A model generated the notes under the pieces. The model had not been told where the DNA came from. It saw only the letters and a list, made by a program, of their open reading frames with translations, and made no database searches. DNA of 64,000 nt from Chitinophagaceae bacterium. GTDB lineage: Bacteria > Bacteroidota > Bacteroidia > Chitinophagales > Chitinophagaceae. The position numbers were made by a program, and so were the translations under genes. Of the stretch, positions 36,611 through 45,496 are shown piece after piece. Within the stretch, counting starts at the first letter, position 1. Every line of letters starts with the position of its first letter. The stretch spans positions 52,178 to 116,177 of the forward strand of contig JAIYAN010000017.1 in NCBI GenBank assembly GCA_027489035.1, in the 5' to 3' direction.

Positions 36611-36970
36611 TTAATTATTGGGTGTTCCAGCGTTTATCCAACACTTTAGTATAGCAATTTCATTCGGGGTTAGTGGATTACTTGGTGGCATAGTTTTTTC
36701 AATGATACAACGCTGATTAATACCACCAGCAGAGTTTGCTACTTGGGTGTAACTCTCCAACACCAAACCACCTGCAGAACTTCCTGCACTATGACAACCT
36801 GAGTATGAACATTTACTCAATATTAACGGACTTACATCTGTTGCATAACTTGCATTTACAGTAGCACAATCTACGGTTACTGGGTATAGTAAATCTTCTT
36901 TATCGTAATAACAACTATTCATTGCAAATACACTAGCAATTATAATGGCAGTAAAAATCAGTTTCTTCAT
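36611..36970 (-). CDS. Small cytochrome-c-like lipoprotein
   Basis: A 119-aa lipoprotein (signal ending AMNSC, Cys about residue 20). DVSPLILSKCSYSGCHSAGSS carries a CxxxCH motif, one residue longer than canonical CxxCH, and TMPPSNPLTPNEIAILKCWINAG supplies a possible Met ligand and the usual C-terminal helix. It is therefore probably a monohaem c-type domain, but haem attachment through CxxxCH is inference. First gene of the set with the OB-fold, YceI and DUF5777 genes; gaps are 8-40 bp. Confidence 0.75.
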   Translation of the reverse strand: MKKLIFTAIIIASVFAMNSCYYDKEDLLYPVTVDCATVNASYATDVSPLILSKCSYSGCHSAGSSAGGLVLESYTQVANSAGGINQRCIIEKTMPPSNPLTPNEIAILKCWINAGTPNN

Positions 36971-37172
36971 GTTTTTATTTTTAATTAATCATTGTATTTA
37001 TGTCCAGCATTTACCCAAGGAACAGTCTCTATTATCCATATCGGTTTGTGTAAAGCAAATCGATATGGCTATTTCATGTTTGAATTTCAACTTTTTTATT
37101 CAATTGTGGTGCCAAACAAACAACAATTTAATGGTTTAGAAGTTCAAATAATCAAATCTTGAACAAAACATT

Positions 37173-37206
37173 AAAAAAAAGAGCCGATTTTAACAATCGA
37201 CTCTTT
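37173..37206 (-). terminator. Terminator after the SprB-repeat/cytochrome gene
   Basis: A 12-bp stem (AAAGAGTCGATT against AATCGGCTCTTT, one G-U pair) followed on the minus strand by a run of T. It separates the 37234-38058 gene from the downstream cytochrome-YceI operon. The remainder of 36971-37233 shows no gene. Confidence 0.85.
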
Positions 37207-37233
37207 GTAGAAAATTATGTATAAAAATCATAT

Positions 37234-38058
37234 TTAATCGATATATCTATGTCCTGCATTAACCCAATCAGTAATGGTTTGTTTTTCTGAAGTTGATAAT
37301 GGAGTAGGAGGCATTGTTCCTTGTACAACACATCTGAAATTAATTCTATCCCATTGGTTCACAATATTACATTTGTCGTCGAAGTTTACACTTCCATTAT
37401 TGCCTCCGTTAAAATGGCAACTTCCACATTTAGCAATCATTAAATTTCTTACCAAATTAAATTTTACGCCACCTGGGTTAGCTGAAACTGTAACAGATTG
37501 AGATTTTGTACAACCATTCACGTCTTTTACCACAACAGGATAGTTTCCTGCAGCCAAATTAGAAAATACATTTGAAGCTTGGAATGTAGTTCCGCCATCT
37601 TTACTGTAGGTGAAACCATTAGAGCCAGATGCAGTTAAAGTTATGCTTCCATTATTAGTTGTTGGGCATACATCCGCAAAAGTTGTGACAGGAGTTAATG
37701 TAATATTTATGCCATTACAAGGGTTGCTTGAAGATAAGGTAACAGTAGAAACGGCACTTTCACAACCATCTGCATTCTTTGCCTTAATGGTATAAGTTCC
37801 TGTAGCTAAATTGCTGAAAATGTTTGAAGATTGATATGCTCCACTATTAATACTGTATGTATAAGTTCCATTTGGAGTTGCAGTTACTGTGATAGAACCA
37901 TTGCTTTGTCCGGTAGTCGGAGCGGTTTGGCTAGCATTTATACTAATAACAACACCAGTGCATGGATTGGCAGGAGGTGCAACTGTATCTTTTTTACAGC
38001 TAAAAATAATACATGTTGCAAACAAAAACATTGCAGATAATAAAGATATCTTTTTCAT
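37234..38058 (-). CDS. Lipoprotein with SprB-like repeats and C-terminal cytochrome-c-like domain
   Basis: A 274-aa lipoprotein (ATCIIFSC, Cys about 20). Two beta-repeat modules (YTYSINSGAYQSSNIFSNLATGTYTIKAKNADGC and FTYSKDGGTTFQASNVFSNLAAGNYPVVVKDVNGC) resemble SprB repeats. The C-terminal ~75 residues are cytochrome-like, with LMIAKCGSCHFNGGNNGSVNF (canonical CxxCH) and QGTMPPTPLSTSEKQTITDWVNAG. This joins an adhesion-type scaffold to a possible haem domain at the cell surface. The C-terminal domain parallels the 119-aa lipoprotein downstream, suggesting duplication. Confidence 0.78.
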   Translation of the reverse strand: MKKISLLSAMFLFATCIIFSCKKDTVAPPANPCTGVVISINASQTAPTTGQSNGSITVTATPNGTYTYSINSGAYQSSNIFSNLATGTYTIKAKNADGCESAVSTVTLSSSNPCNGINITLTPVTTFADVCPTTNNGSITLTASGSNGFTYSKDGGTTFQASNVFSNLAAGNYPVVVKDVNGCTKSQSVTVSANPGGVKFNLVRNLMIAKCGSCHFNGGNNGSVNFDDKCNIVNQWDRINFRCVVQGTMPPTPLSTSEKQTITDWVNAGHRYID

Positions 38059-38092
38059 TTTTTTTATTTAAAATTATATGTAATTGATTAAA

Positions 38093-39031
38093 CTACAAAA
38101 TACTGTTTTGAATTTTTCCAGTGAAATCAGCTTCATGCATTTTACAAGCGATGTTGATCATATTTTTAAACGCATTTTCACCAGAAATACCATGACCAAT
38201 AATTACAGGTTTTGCAACACCTAAAACTGGAACTCCGCCGTAAGCTTCGAAATTAAATCGGTTAAAGTATTCGTCGTTTATTTCGCGTCTCTTAACGATA
38301 TCGTAAATGCTTTCAGCAAGTTTTAAAACTACATTTCCGGTAAATCCGTCGCAAACCATCACATCGGATTTGTTCAATAAAATATCTCTCCCTTCTATAT
38401 TTCCTACAAAATTAATTTGTGTATTTTCTTTAAGTAATGGATAAGCGGCTTGAGCAAGTAAATTACCTTTTCCTTCTTCTTCTCCTAGATTAACCAACCC
38501 CACTTTTGGGTTTTCAATCTTTAAAATTTGTGATGCAAATAAAGAACCAAGTATCGCAAATTGATTTAGATTTTCTGGCTTACAATCTGCATTTAATCCA
38601 ACATCTACCAACAATCCAACCGAACCATCTTCTCTTGGAACATAGGCGCCAATAGTGGGTCTTATAATCCCTTCAATTGTTTTTATGCTAAACAACGCGC
38701 CAACCATCATTGCCCCAGTATTACCAGCACTTATAAACGCATCAATCTCTCCATTTGCAAGCATTTTAAATCCCACTGCAATAGATGACTCTTGTTTTTC
38801 TTTAAGCGCTTTTGTAGGATGCTCATGCATCTCAATTACCTGAGCAGTATGAATTATGGTATATCGATTTTGAGGTAGGTTGTATTTCTTTAATTCAATC
38901 TCAATTTCTTGTTGATTGCCAAACATAATGACTTCTATATCATTGCTGTTTTCAGATAGAAATGCAACAGCGCCTTTAACGGCTTCTGCAGGAGCAAAAT
39001 CTCCCCCCATCATGTCTAATCCAATTTTCAT
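38093..39031 (-). CDS. plsX: Phosphate acyltransferase PlsX
   Basis: Converts acyl-ACP to acyl-phosphate, the acyl donor for the first step of phospholipid synthesis. 312 aa. Motifs: KIGLDMMGGDFAPAEAVKGAV, AFISAGNTGAMMVGALFSI, LLVDVGLNADCKPENL, VGLVNLGEEEGKGN and VMVCDGFTGNVVLKLAES. It is third in the conserved yceD-rpmF-plsX order, with a hairpin in the rpmF-plsX gap that may reduce read-through. Confidence 0.97.
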   Translation of the reverse strand: MKIGLDMMGGDFAPAEAVKGAVAFLSENSNDIEVIMFGNQQEIEIELKKYNLPQNRYTIIHTAQVIEMHEHPTKALKEKQESSIAVGFKMLANGEIDAFISAGNTGAMMVGALFSIKTIEGIIRPTIGAYVPREDGSVGLLVDVGLNADCKPENLNQFAILGSLFASQILKIENPKVGLVNLGEEEGKGNLLAQAAYPLLKENTQINFVGNIEGRDILLNKSDVMVCDGFTGNVVLKLAESIYDIVKRREINDEYFNRFNFEAYGGVPVLGVAKPVIIGHGISGENAFKNMINIACKMHEADFTGKIQNSIL

Positions 39032-39051
39032 ATTGATTGTATGTTTAAAAT

Positions 39052-39097
39052 AAAAAAACCAAAATCTAGTTTGATTTTATTCAAACTAGTTTTTGGT
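39052..39097 (-). terminator. Terminator or attenuator between rpmF and plsX
   Basis: On the minus strand a 17-bp stem with one mismatch (ACCAAAAACTAGTTTGA against TCAAACTAGATTTTGGT) and 6-nt loop is followed by seven T. It lies just downstream of rpmF and 21 bp before the plsX start, so ribosomal-protein and lipid genes may be partly uncoupled. Confidence 0.85.
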
Positions 39098-39120
39098 ATT
39101 CACATTTTTAATCAATTAAA

Positions 39121-39315
39121 TTATGCTCTTGAAGGTGCTTTTTCAGCAACTACTTTTCCTTTATAATATAATTTTCCTTCACTAACGTGCGCGCGATGAC
39201 GAACGTGTGTTTCACCTGTAAATGAATCAATACTCAACGTTGTTTCAGTTGCTTTATAATGTGTTCTTCTTTTTGCACTGCGTTGTTGCGAATGACGCCT
39301 TTTTGGATTTGGCAT
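39121..39315 (-). CDS. rpmF: 50S ribosomal protein L32
   Basis: A 64-aa basic ribosomal protein beginning MPNPKRRHSQQRSAKRRTHYKA, the family signature. The usual C-terminal zinc cysteines are absent (VRHRAHVSEGKLYYKGKVV), as in many zinc-free L32 forms. It lies between yceD and plsX. Confidence 0.96.
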   Translation of the reverse strand: MPNPKRRHSQQRSAKRRTHYKATETTLSIDSFTGETHVRHRAHVSEGKLYYKGKVVAEKAPSRA

Positions 39316-39346
39316 GACTTTACTTTTTTATTGTTATAACGGTTTA

Positions 39347-39889
39347 TTAATTATTTTTAAACTTATCTAATCCTTTCCAAAGGTTGTTTGCATTTTGTTT
39401 TGCAAAGTTATCCTCCATTTCTTTTAATTTTTCCAACACCTCTTTATTGCATTTCGGACCACCAATTTCTTCGTTTGTACACATTTTTTGCATCGGCAAA
39501 CTGAGCAAAACAAATTCGTAAATCCAATTTTCAACAGATAGATGACTTTCATTTCTGGAGATGTAAAAAATATCCGGATCTTCTTCCTGATCATTCATTT
39601 CATCTGGGTTATCTACCTGTTTTACCAATATTTTAAACTCATCCCAAAGTGCTAACGTAATAGAATTTCCACAACGATCGCAACTTACATCTGCTTGACC
39701 ACCAATTTCAAACTTTAAAAGCAAGAAACCTGTGTTTTTTTCAAGCGAAAGCTTTACTTGAGCCTTGGGATTAGCAAAATCTTCGGCACCTTTTTCTACA
39801 AAGAACTGTTCATCTAAATCATAGTCAAACTCATGAACACCGAGCTTTAATCCAACAAAAGCAATTTCAAATGCACGCTTCTTAGCCAT
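39347..39889 (-). CDS. YceD/DUF177 family protein
   Basis: A 180-aa protein of the YceD (DUF177) family, linked to 23S rRNA accumulation in other bacteria. The cysteine pair CDRCGNSITLALW, the segment EDPDIFYISRNESHLSVENWIYEFVLLSLPMQKMC, and the C-terminal GGPKCNKEVLEKLKEME are typical. Upstream of rpmF in the usual order, with a 31-bp gap. Confidence 0.92.
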   Translation of the reverse strand: MAKKRAFEIAFVGLKLGVHEFDYDLDEQFFVEKGAEDFANPKAQVKLSLEKNTGFLLLKFEIGGQADVSCDRCGNSITLALWDEFKILVKQVDNPDEMNDQEEDPDIFYISRNESHLSVENWIYEFVLLSLPMQKMCTNEEIGGPKCNKEVLEKLKEMEDNFAKQNANNLWKGLDKFKNN

Positions 39890-40035
39890 TGCGTTCAGTT
39901 TAAAGGAGGGCGAAGGTATATTTTTTTTATTAAAAATGGAATAAAAAATTGTGATTATTATAATTTAATCCCTAAAAAAGTAAAGTTATCCTAATTTTTA
40001 AACCAAAATTATGGCTGAAATTCAATTTTTTGATC

Positions 40036-40150
40036 CCAAAAAGGGCAATTATCTAACCGATTGGTGATAGATTTTATAGAATTTATCAAATAACGATAGT
40101 GATTTTTTGAATAAAAGCGAGAAACAGAATGAGAATGAAGTAAAAAGGAC
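40036..40150 (-). repeat. Dispersed ~110-bp repeat, copy in the yceD-dcd gap
   Basis: Read on the minus strand, this matches 62722-62835: CATTCTCATTCTGTTTCTC, AAAAAATCACTATCGTT, AATTCTATAAAATC and GGTTAGATAATTG occur in the same order. Shorter relatives lie at 61668-61712 and 62570-62629. No gene is visible in 39890-40159. Confidence 0.8.
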
Positions 40151-40159
40151 TTGATTCGC

Positions 40160-40696
40160 TTAAAATTTGTTCTTCCACATCATGCTTTCTACTGGCATGT
40201 TGGGTTGACTATTATACTTAGCATTTTTCTTCTCGTTGTATTTTACTTCAATTTCTCCATCAACAGGGAAGTATATCAATTGTCCGATTGGCATGTCTTT
40301 ATACACCCTCACTGGCTGTTTTACTGAAATTTCTAAGGTCCAATTGCCACAAAATCCAACGTCACCCTTTCCAGCAGTGGCATGAATGTCGATACCTAAT
40401 CTACCGGTTGATGATTTACCCTCAAGAAAAGGAACGTGCGCATGTGTTTCGGTATATTCAGCAGTTACACCCAAATAAAATTTGTTTGGCAATAAAACAT
40501 AACCATCTTCTGGAATTTCGAAATGAGAAATAGTATTGTGTTTTTTCGCATCCAACTCTTCATTGTCGTACATCGCTAAATTTTTTCCAAGATGCACATC
40601 GTAACTATTGCTACCCAAACAATCACGTAAATAAGGGACAATTTTTATCGTACCCTTTTCCATTTCTTCCAATATTCTTTTATCACTTAAAATCAT
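40160..40696 (-). CDS. dcd: dCTP deaminase
   Basis: Deaminates dCTP to dUTP for thymidylate synthesis; a trimeric enzyme of the dUTPase fold. 178 aa. Motifs: MILSDKRILEEMEKGTIKI, GSNSYDVHLG, FLEGKSSTGRLGIDIHATAGKGDVGFCGNWTLEIS (with the catalytic Glu in TLEI) and MPIGQLIYFPVDG. It is divergent from the phosphopantetheinyl transferase gene. Confidence 0.95.
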   Translation of the reverse strand: MILSDKRILEEMEKGTIKIVPYLRDCLGSNSYDVHLGKNLAMYDNEELDAKKHNTISHFEIPEDGYVLLPNKFYLGVTAEYTETHAHVPFLEGKSSTGRLGIDIHATAGKGDVGFCGNWTLEISVKQPVRVYKDMPIGQLIYFPVDGEIEVKYNEKKNAKYNSQPNMPVESMMWKNKF

Positions 40697-40759
40697 TTCT
40701 GTGTTATTATATGTTATTTTGTAAAAGTAATTTTAAAAAAAGAGAAATTAGATTATTAT

Positions 40760-41380
40760 ATGCCATTGGTTTATCAACAAAATATCAACGAACACACAAA
40801 AATAGGCGTGTGGCATATTTTGGAGACCGAAGATTTTTTTTTAGAAAAGGCAAAAGAACAATACAAAATTACTCATCCTCAAAAAAGAATACAGCATCTG
40901 GCAGGAAGATATTTGTTACTGGAAATGGCGAATGATATTTCTTTAAAAAATATTTTATTAACCACAACGGGTAAACCCTTTTTGCCAGATGAATCTTATT
41001 TTTTTTCAATTTCTCATTGTATTGATTTTGTGGCTGTAATCATAAGTGCAAAATCAAGCGTTGCAATAGACATTCAACATGTAGTGCCTAAAATTGAACA
41101 CATTAAACAAAAATATTTGACCGAAGAAGAAATGAATCTACTTTCAAGGTTATCTATTTCTCCCAACGAACAATTTACATTCGCGTGGACGATAAAAGAA
41201 GCGATGTTTAAATACTTTGACGATAGTGGAGTTGATTTTAAACAACATTTAAATATCACATCTGCCAATTATGAGAATCAAGTTTGGATTTCAAAATCTA
41301 CATTCAATAAAAATAAAGAGCAGCAGTTAGAAACCAAATCAATTCGATTCAGTGAGTTTTTCATTACTTGGATTCAATAA
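40760..41380 (+). CDS. 4'-phosphopantetheinyl transferase superfamily protein
   Basis: A 206-aa Sfp-type enzyme that would transfer phosphopantetheine to a carrier protein. Key motifs: LTTTGKPFLPDESYFFSISHC (substrate/CoA-binding segment), VAIDIQHVVPKIEHI with the Mg-binding Asp, and TFAWTIKEAMFKYF with the catalytic Glu-Lys. Carrier protein unknown; no PKS/NRPS genes are adjacent, so it may be the general activating enzyme or serve an aryl polyene or fatty acid carrier. Confidence 0.88.
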   Translation: MPLVYQQNINEHTKIGVWHILETEDFFLEKAKEQYKITHPQKRIQHLAGRYLLLEMANDISLKNILLTTTGKPFLPDESYFFSISHCIDFVAVIISAKSSVAIDIQHVVPKIEHIKQKYLTEEEMNLLSRLSISPNEQFTFAWTIKEAMFKYFDDSGVDFKQHLNITSANYENQVWISKSTFNKNKEQQLETKSIRFSEFFITWIQ

Positions 41381-41395
41381 AATCAATAGGTTCAA

Positions 41396-42670
41396 TTAAA
41401 TCTCTAATAAGTTTTCAGAATCATCATCATTTAGTTGCATGTCAATAGAATCTTGCCCAGCGATTCCTTCTATCGATCCAGAAATATGTAATGAGTTTTG
41501 AATGATTAAGTCGATTTGTTTTTCTTTTTTCTTCCAGTTTTTTTCAAAATCTTCACGTTCTTTTTGAAGCATGCTTCTTAAGTTTCTAAATCCGTCGCGC
41601 ATTGCACTCCAGTTGCCCACAAATTCTTGACTGGTTAAATAATTGTATAACGATACCATTTTTTCGCCTTTATTTTCTTCACTTTTTTTGGCTTCGCTAA
41701 TTTTTATTATGGCGTTTCTTAATACTGTTGTTAAGCTTTTAACTTCTTTAAAACTACAAATGTAAACGCCATTTTTTTCGCCAAATTGCTCCATATCTTT
41801 TGGCATTGATTTGGTAACAATTACGGCGATATCTGCTTTTTGAGAAAGCATATCTGTTTTTAATTTTTCAATCCAATCGGTGGTGAAATTTTCTGTTCGT
41901 TTACTTTCAAAAATAATTTTACCACATTCCATGGCCATTCCATTTCTAATGGTAAGAATACAATCTGCACCTCTAACGCCTTTTCCAACTTCTTCAACCA
42001 AATCAAAAGGGAAGCTTGATCTTAAAAGTTCTTCAAGTGCCAATTCTTGAACCTCGCCTTGAAGTTGCATAGAACCTTGTTCAGCTTTGCGCTTCATTTC
42101 GTCAGCCAATCTTTTTTGTACATCTAATTGCTTTTTCAACTCTTCCATTTTCATCAGCATCTCATCTTCTTTCATTGCGGTTTTAGATTGCTCTTGTTGG
42201 CGAATGGTATCTGCGAGTTGATTTCGTTCTTCGGCCAATTTTTTTTGAATGGTAATTTCTAGTTCAGCTTCTTTATCTTTCAGCGCACTTTCTTTTTGCA
42301 AAAAACTAAGTTCTTTTTCTCTAGCTTCTTTTAATTTAATTTCAGCACCAGCATTGTTTGCTTCCAATTGTTTGATTTTGTTTTCAAAATCTGTGGCAAT
42401 GGATTTTTCCAATTGTTGTTGAATCTCTTTTTCTAATCTACTTTTTTCTGTTTTTAGACGTTCCGCAAAAATTTCATTTTCTTTTTTCTTTGTTTCTTCA
42501 AAGCGCAACAAATCATCTTGAAGTTTCTTTTTTTCTTCATCAACTTTTTGTAAAGATTGGTTTAATTTATCCTGATAATCTTGTTGGAATTTTTTCTCTA
42601 ATTCAATAGCGATAACGTTTTCAACGTCGAATACTTCCCCGCAATTCGGGCATTTTATATCATTATTCAT
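41396..42670 (-). CDS. DUF2130 coiled-coil protein with N-terminal zinc ribbon
   Basis: A 424-aa cytoplasmic protein: an N-terminal zinc-ribbon-like CPNCGEVFD with little else of a zinc site, a long charged coiled coil (residues ~25-210, KKKLQDDLLRFEETKKKENE), then the DUF2130 domain with DLVEEVGKGVRGADCILTI, CGKIIFESKRTENFTTDWIEKLK and DIAVIVTKSMPKDMEQF. The DUF2130 core resembles restriction-endonuclease-fold nucleases, but activity is not known. Commonly found as a single gene in Bacteroidota. Confidence 0.88.
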   Translation of the reverse strand: MNNDIKCPNCGEVFDVENVIAIELEKKFQQDYQDKLNQSLQKVDEEKKKLQDDLLRFEETKKKENEIFAERLKTEKSRLEKEIQQQLEKSIATDFENKIKQLEANNAGAEIKLKEAREKELSFLQKESALKDKEAELEITIQKKLAEERNQLADTIRQQEQSKTAMKEDEMLMKMEELKKQLDVQKRLADEMKRKAEQGSMQLQGEVQELALEELLRSSFPFDLVEEVGKGVRGADCILTIRNGMAMECGKIIFESKRTENFTTDWIEKLKTDMLSQKADIAVIVTKSMPKDMEQFGEKNGVYICSFKEVKSLTTVLRNAIIKISEAKKSEENKGEKMVSLYNYLTSQEFVGNWSAMRDGFRNLRSMLQKEREDFEKNWKKKEKQIDLIIQNSLHISGSIEGIAGQDSIDMQLNDDDSENLLEI

Positions 42671-42839
42671 TGTATGATTTTTTAACGAGGTAATTTAAAA
42701 GTAAAAAGTGAAAAGTAAAAATTATTGTTATTCAATTATTGTTCGAATGTATTTTTTCAAAGTTCACTTAACTTCCGTGAGTGCGGAAGATTTGAATGCT
42801 TTTAATAAATTAGAATGAGAAACAGAATTAGAGCGAAGA

Positions 42840-42893
42840 AAAAAGTCAGAGTTTCATGAACGCTCTCGCTTTCATTTTCACTCTGACTTTTTT
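42840..42893. terminator. Hairpin repeat, bidirectional terminator-like
   Basis: AAAAAAGTCAGAG (42840-42852) pairs with CTCTGACTTTTTT at 42881-42893 around a GC-rich middle. It ends two nucleotides before the tRNA-Leu 3' end, on the side where transcription from the minus strand would stop. The same 55-bp element is present inverted at 62631-62686, so it is a dispersed repeat used as a terminator here. Confidence 0.75.
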
Positions 42894-42894
42894 G

Positions 42895-42978
42895 TGCGGC
42901 AAAGGAGATTCGAACTCCCAAGCCCTTTCAGGCGCTACCACCTCAAGGTAGTGCGTCTACCAATTTCGCCATCGCCGC
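42895..42978 (-). tRNA. tRNA-Leu (anticodon GAG)
   Basis: Reading the minus strand gives a complete leucine tRNA: a 7-bp acceptor stem (GCGGCGA with TTGCCGC, one G-U), D-arm GGTAGACGC, anticodon stem CTACC/GGTAG with loop TTGAGGT (anticodon GAG), a long variable arm, and T-loop TTCGAAT. The discriminator is A; CCA is not encoded. Confidence 0.95.
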
Positions 42979-43008
42979 AAGAATATAGCTTTTGCTTTGT
43001 GAGGTAAA

Positions 43009-43016
43009 CAAAGTTA
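43009..43016 (-). promoter_or_regulatory. Possible -7 box for tRNA-Leu(GAG)
   Basis: On the minus strand TAACTTTG fits the Bacteroidota -7 consensus TAnnTTTG, about 30 bp upstream of the tRNA 5' end. A clear -33 box was not identified. Confidence 0.45.
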
Positions 43017-43061
43017 GATTTTATCAACCAATTTTAAAATAAAAAAATGAACTTAAAGAGC

Positions 43062-44222
43062 TTATTGAAGTTTTTTCAAAACAATTCTGAATGTGGTTCC
43101 TTTACCCAATTCACTTGATTTTACAAAAAGTGAACCTTTGTGGTATTGTTCAATAATTCTTTTGCATAATGACAATCCTAAACCCCAACCTCTTTTTTTT
43201 GTGGTAAAACCAGGTTTGAAAATGTGTTGCAGATTTTTTTTGCTGATGCCTTTTCCAGTGTCGGAAATGTCTATTTTTATTTGATGTATCTCTTCTTGTA
43301 TATCAATATTTATTGTACCAGAACCTTCCATTGCATCAAGTGCATTTTTCAATAAATTTTCAATAACCCAATCAAATAAAGGGGCATTTAATTGTGCCAA
43401 TAAATTATCATTATGGTGATTGTTTAGTTTGAATATAACCTTATCACTCGCCCTTCTTTTGATGTAAAGCACCATGTTTTCAATTTGTGTAGAAATTAAA
43501 ATGGGCTCTAATTGTGGGGTGCTGCCAATTTTTCCGAAACGATCACTGACCAATTTTAATCGTTCAACATCCTTGCTCATTTCAAAGGCTATTTTTTCAT
43601 TTTGTTTATCGTCTTTCAGCATTTCAACCCAACCTTCCAAAGAGGAGATAGGGGTTCCCAATTGATGTGCGGTTTCTTTTGCCATTCCCGCCCATACTTG
43701 ATTTTGCGTTGATTTGTTTCGTGTAGCGATGGTCGTTAACGTAATGAAAATAAAAAGTGCTACGATGAAAAGCTGAATCAATGGATAATAACGTACTTCT
43801 CGCAAAAGTTTGGAATCGCCATAATAATATTTATTAAAAATCAGCGGTTCTGCGTTGATGACCACACGAATACTGTTGTGTAGTTTCATGAATTCTTCTA
43901 ATTTTTTTCGAACATAACCAGTATCATTTTTTATTTTAATAGAATCCAGATTTAGATAATTTCCTGTAGGTTGATCATTTTCATCCGTTTCAATAATAGG
44001 AATCTCTGTGTTTTCGTTCGTTATAATATTGGTTAGATTTAATGCAGATTGATCTGTCGTTGATCCTTTTGTTTTTAGAGATTCGGCCCAAACATGTACT
44101 TTTTTACGTTCATCATCAGCTATTTTTTTTGAAATATAGTTTGAATAAAAAATGGTTGCAATTACAATAGAAATTGCAACAGCAGCCAAAGAAGTACGCC
44201 AATTTAAAATAGAAGAAAACAT
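43062..44222 (-). CDS. Sensor histidine kinase
   Basis: A 386-aa membrane sensor kinase with two hydrophobic helices, ~12-30 (SLAAVAISIVIATIFYSNYI) and ~150-170 (LIQLFIVALFIFITLTTIA), enclosing an extracytoplasmic sensor region. The kinase core has the H-box AKETAHQLGTPISSLEGWVEML (phospho-His about 186), N-box VIENLLKNALDAM and the G-boxes DTGKGISKKNLQ and GWGLGLSLCKRII. No response regulator gene is adjacent, so the partner is encoded elsewhere. It is divergent from the glycosyltransferase gene. Confidence 0.92.
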   Translation of the reverse strand: MFSSILNWRTSLAAVAISIVIATIFYSNYISKKIADDERKKVHVWAESLKTKGSTTDQSALNLTNIITNENTEIPIIETDENDQPTGNYLNLDSIKIKNDTGYVRKKLEEFMKLHNSIRVVINAEPLIFNKYYYGDSKLLREVRYYPLIQLFIVALFIFITLTTIATRNKSTQNQVWAGMAKETAHQLGTPISSLEGWVEMLKDDKQNEKIAFEMSKDVERLKLVSDRFGKIGSTPQLEPILISTQIENMVLYIKRRASDKVIFKLNNHHNDNLLAQLNAPLFDWVIENLLKNALDAMEGSGTINIDIQEEIHQIKIDISDTGKGISKKNLQHIFKPGFTTKKRGWGLGLSLCKRIIEQYHKGSLFVKSSELGKGTTFRIVLKKLQ

Positions 44223-44308
44223 AAGTAAAAGTAATGATTTGGTGGTTAAAAAATGTAAGTTTGCTTTTGAATAAAATCACAAACCCAATAAATATTAAAT
44301 AATCAATC

Positions 44309-45337
44309 ATGTCAAATTTGCCTTCGGTTGCCGTTGTGATTTTAAATTGGAATGGAAAGAAATATTTGGAACAGTTTCTTCCATCGGTTATGGCATCGCG
44401 TTATGAAAATTTGCAGGTTATTGTTGCAGACAATGCATCAACAGATGATTCCATAGATTTTTTACAAGCATATTATCCAAATATTCGAATCATCAAAAAT
44501 CCTTCAAATCAAGGTTTTGCAAAAGGATATAATTCAGCATTAAAACAAGTGGAAAGTGACTATTTTGTTTTATTAAATAGCGACATAGAAGTAACGCCCA
44601 ATTGGATAAGTCCAGTTATTGATTTGATGGAATCAGACAAATTGATATCAGCATGTCAGCCGAAATTGTTGTCGTTTTCCAATAAAGAAATGTTTGAATA
44701 TGCTGGTGCGAGTGGGGGATGGATAGATCGATTTGGTTATCCATTCAGTAGAGGGCGTGTGTTTGATGATTGTGAAAAAGACAACGGGCAGTATGACGAT
44801 GCAAAACCATGTTTTTGGGCAACAGGAGCTGCATTATTTGTTCGTTCATCTGTTTACCATGAAATGAAAGGATTGGATGAATATTTTTTTGCACATCAGG
44901 AAGAGATAGATTTATGTTGGAGAATGCAATTGTTTGGGTATAAAGTATATGTAGCGCCCAAATCAGTGGTATATCATGTAGGTGGCGGCACACTTCCCAA
45001 AGGGAATTCGAAAAAAGTGTATTTGAATTTTAGAAACAACCTCATTATGTTGTGGAAGAATTTGCCGTTTTTGAAAGCTTGTTTTATTATTCCCTTTCGT
45101 TTTATGCTGGATGCCATAGCTGCGTATAAAGAGTTATTAAAAGGCGATACTGGATATTATATGGCTATTGCAAAGGCGCATTTTAATTTTATATATTGGT
45201 TGTTGTTTATAAAAAGAACAACACCGAAGCCCAAAAAAGCAGCATCAAAATTGGAAGGCTATTACAATGGAAGCATAATCTGGCAATATTTTATAAAAAA
45301 ACGGAAAATATTTTCAGAAATAATTTTAAGTAATTAG
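44309..45337 (+). CDS. Family 2 glycosyltransferase
   Basis: A 342-aa cytoplasmic-side GT-A glycosyltransferase. VVILNWNGKKYLEQFLPSV, VIVADNASTDDS, NPSNQGFAKGYNSALK, YFVLLNSDIEVTPNW (DXD-like) and CFWATGAALFVRSSVYHEM place it in the rhamnosyltransferase-like GT2 group; EYFFAHQEEIDLCWRM carries the catalytic-base-like acidic pair. Probably builds surface polysaccharide or glycolipid; sugar unknown. It is the only sugar gene here. Confidence 0.9.
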   Translation: MSNLPSVAVVILNWNGKKYLEQFLPSVMASRYENLQVIVADNASTDDSIDFLQAYYPNIRIIKNPSNQGFAKGYNSALKQVESDYFVLLNSDIEVTPNWISPVIDLMESDKLISACQPKLLSFSNKEMFEYAGASGGWIDRFGYPFSRGRVFDDCEKDNGQYDDAKPCFWATGAALFVRSSVYHEMKGLDEYFFAHQEEIDLCWRMQLFGYKVYVAPKSVVYHVGGGTLPKGNSKKVYLNFRNNLIMLWKNLPFLKACFIIPFRFMLDAIAAYKELLKGDTGYYMAIAKAHFNFIYWLLFIKRTTPKPKKAASKLEGYYNGSIIWQYFIKKRKIFSEIILSN

Positions 45338-45357
45338 TTTATTTAGTGCATTGCCCT

Positions 45358-45365
45358 TATTTTTG
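45358..45365 (+). promoter_or_regulatory. Possible -7 promoter box (TATTTTTG)
   Basis: TATTTTTG matches TAnnTTTG and sits in CCCTTATTTTTGCA, the same 14-mer found before tRNA-Gly at 45738-45751 apart from one position. It would drive the small membrane-protein gene at 45497. Confidence 0.45.
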
Positions 45366-45496
45366 CAAACGAATAAAAAACAACAATTAGAATAATAATT
45401 GTTTATTACAACTAAGTGATATTATTACAAAAGGGGAATAAACAATACAATTTGAAATTCATTTTTTGTGTTTTGTTTTTATAAAAAAGCCATTTT

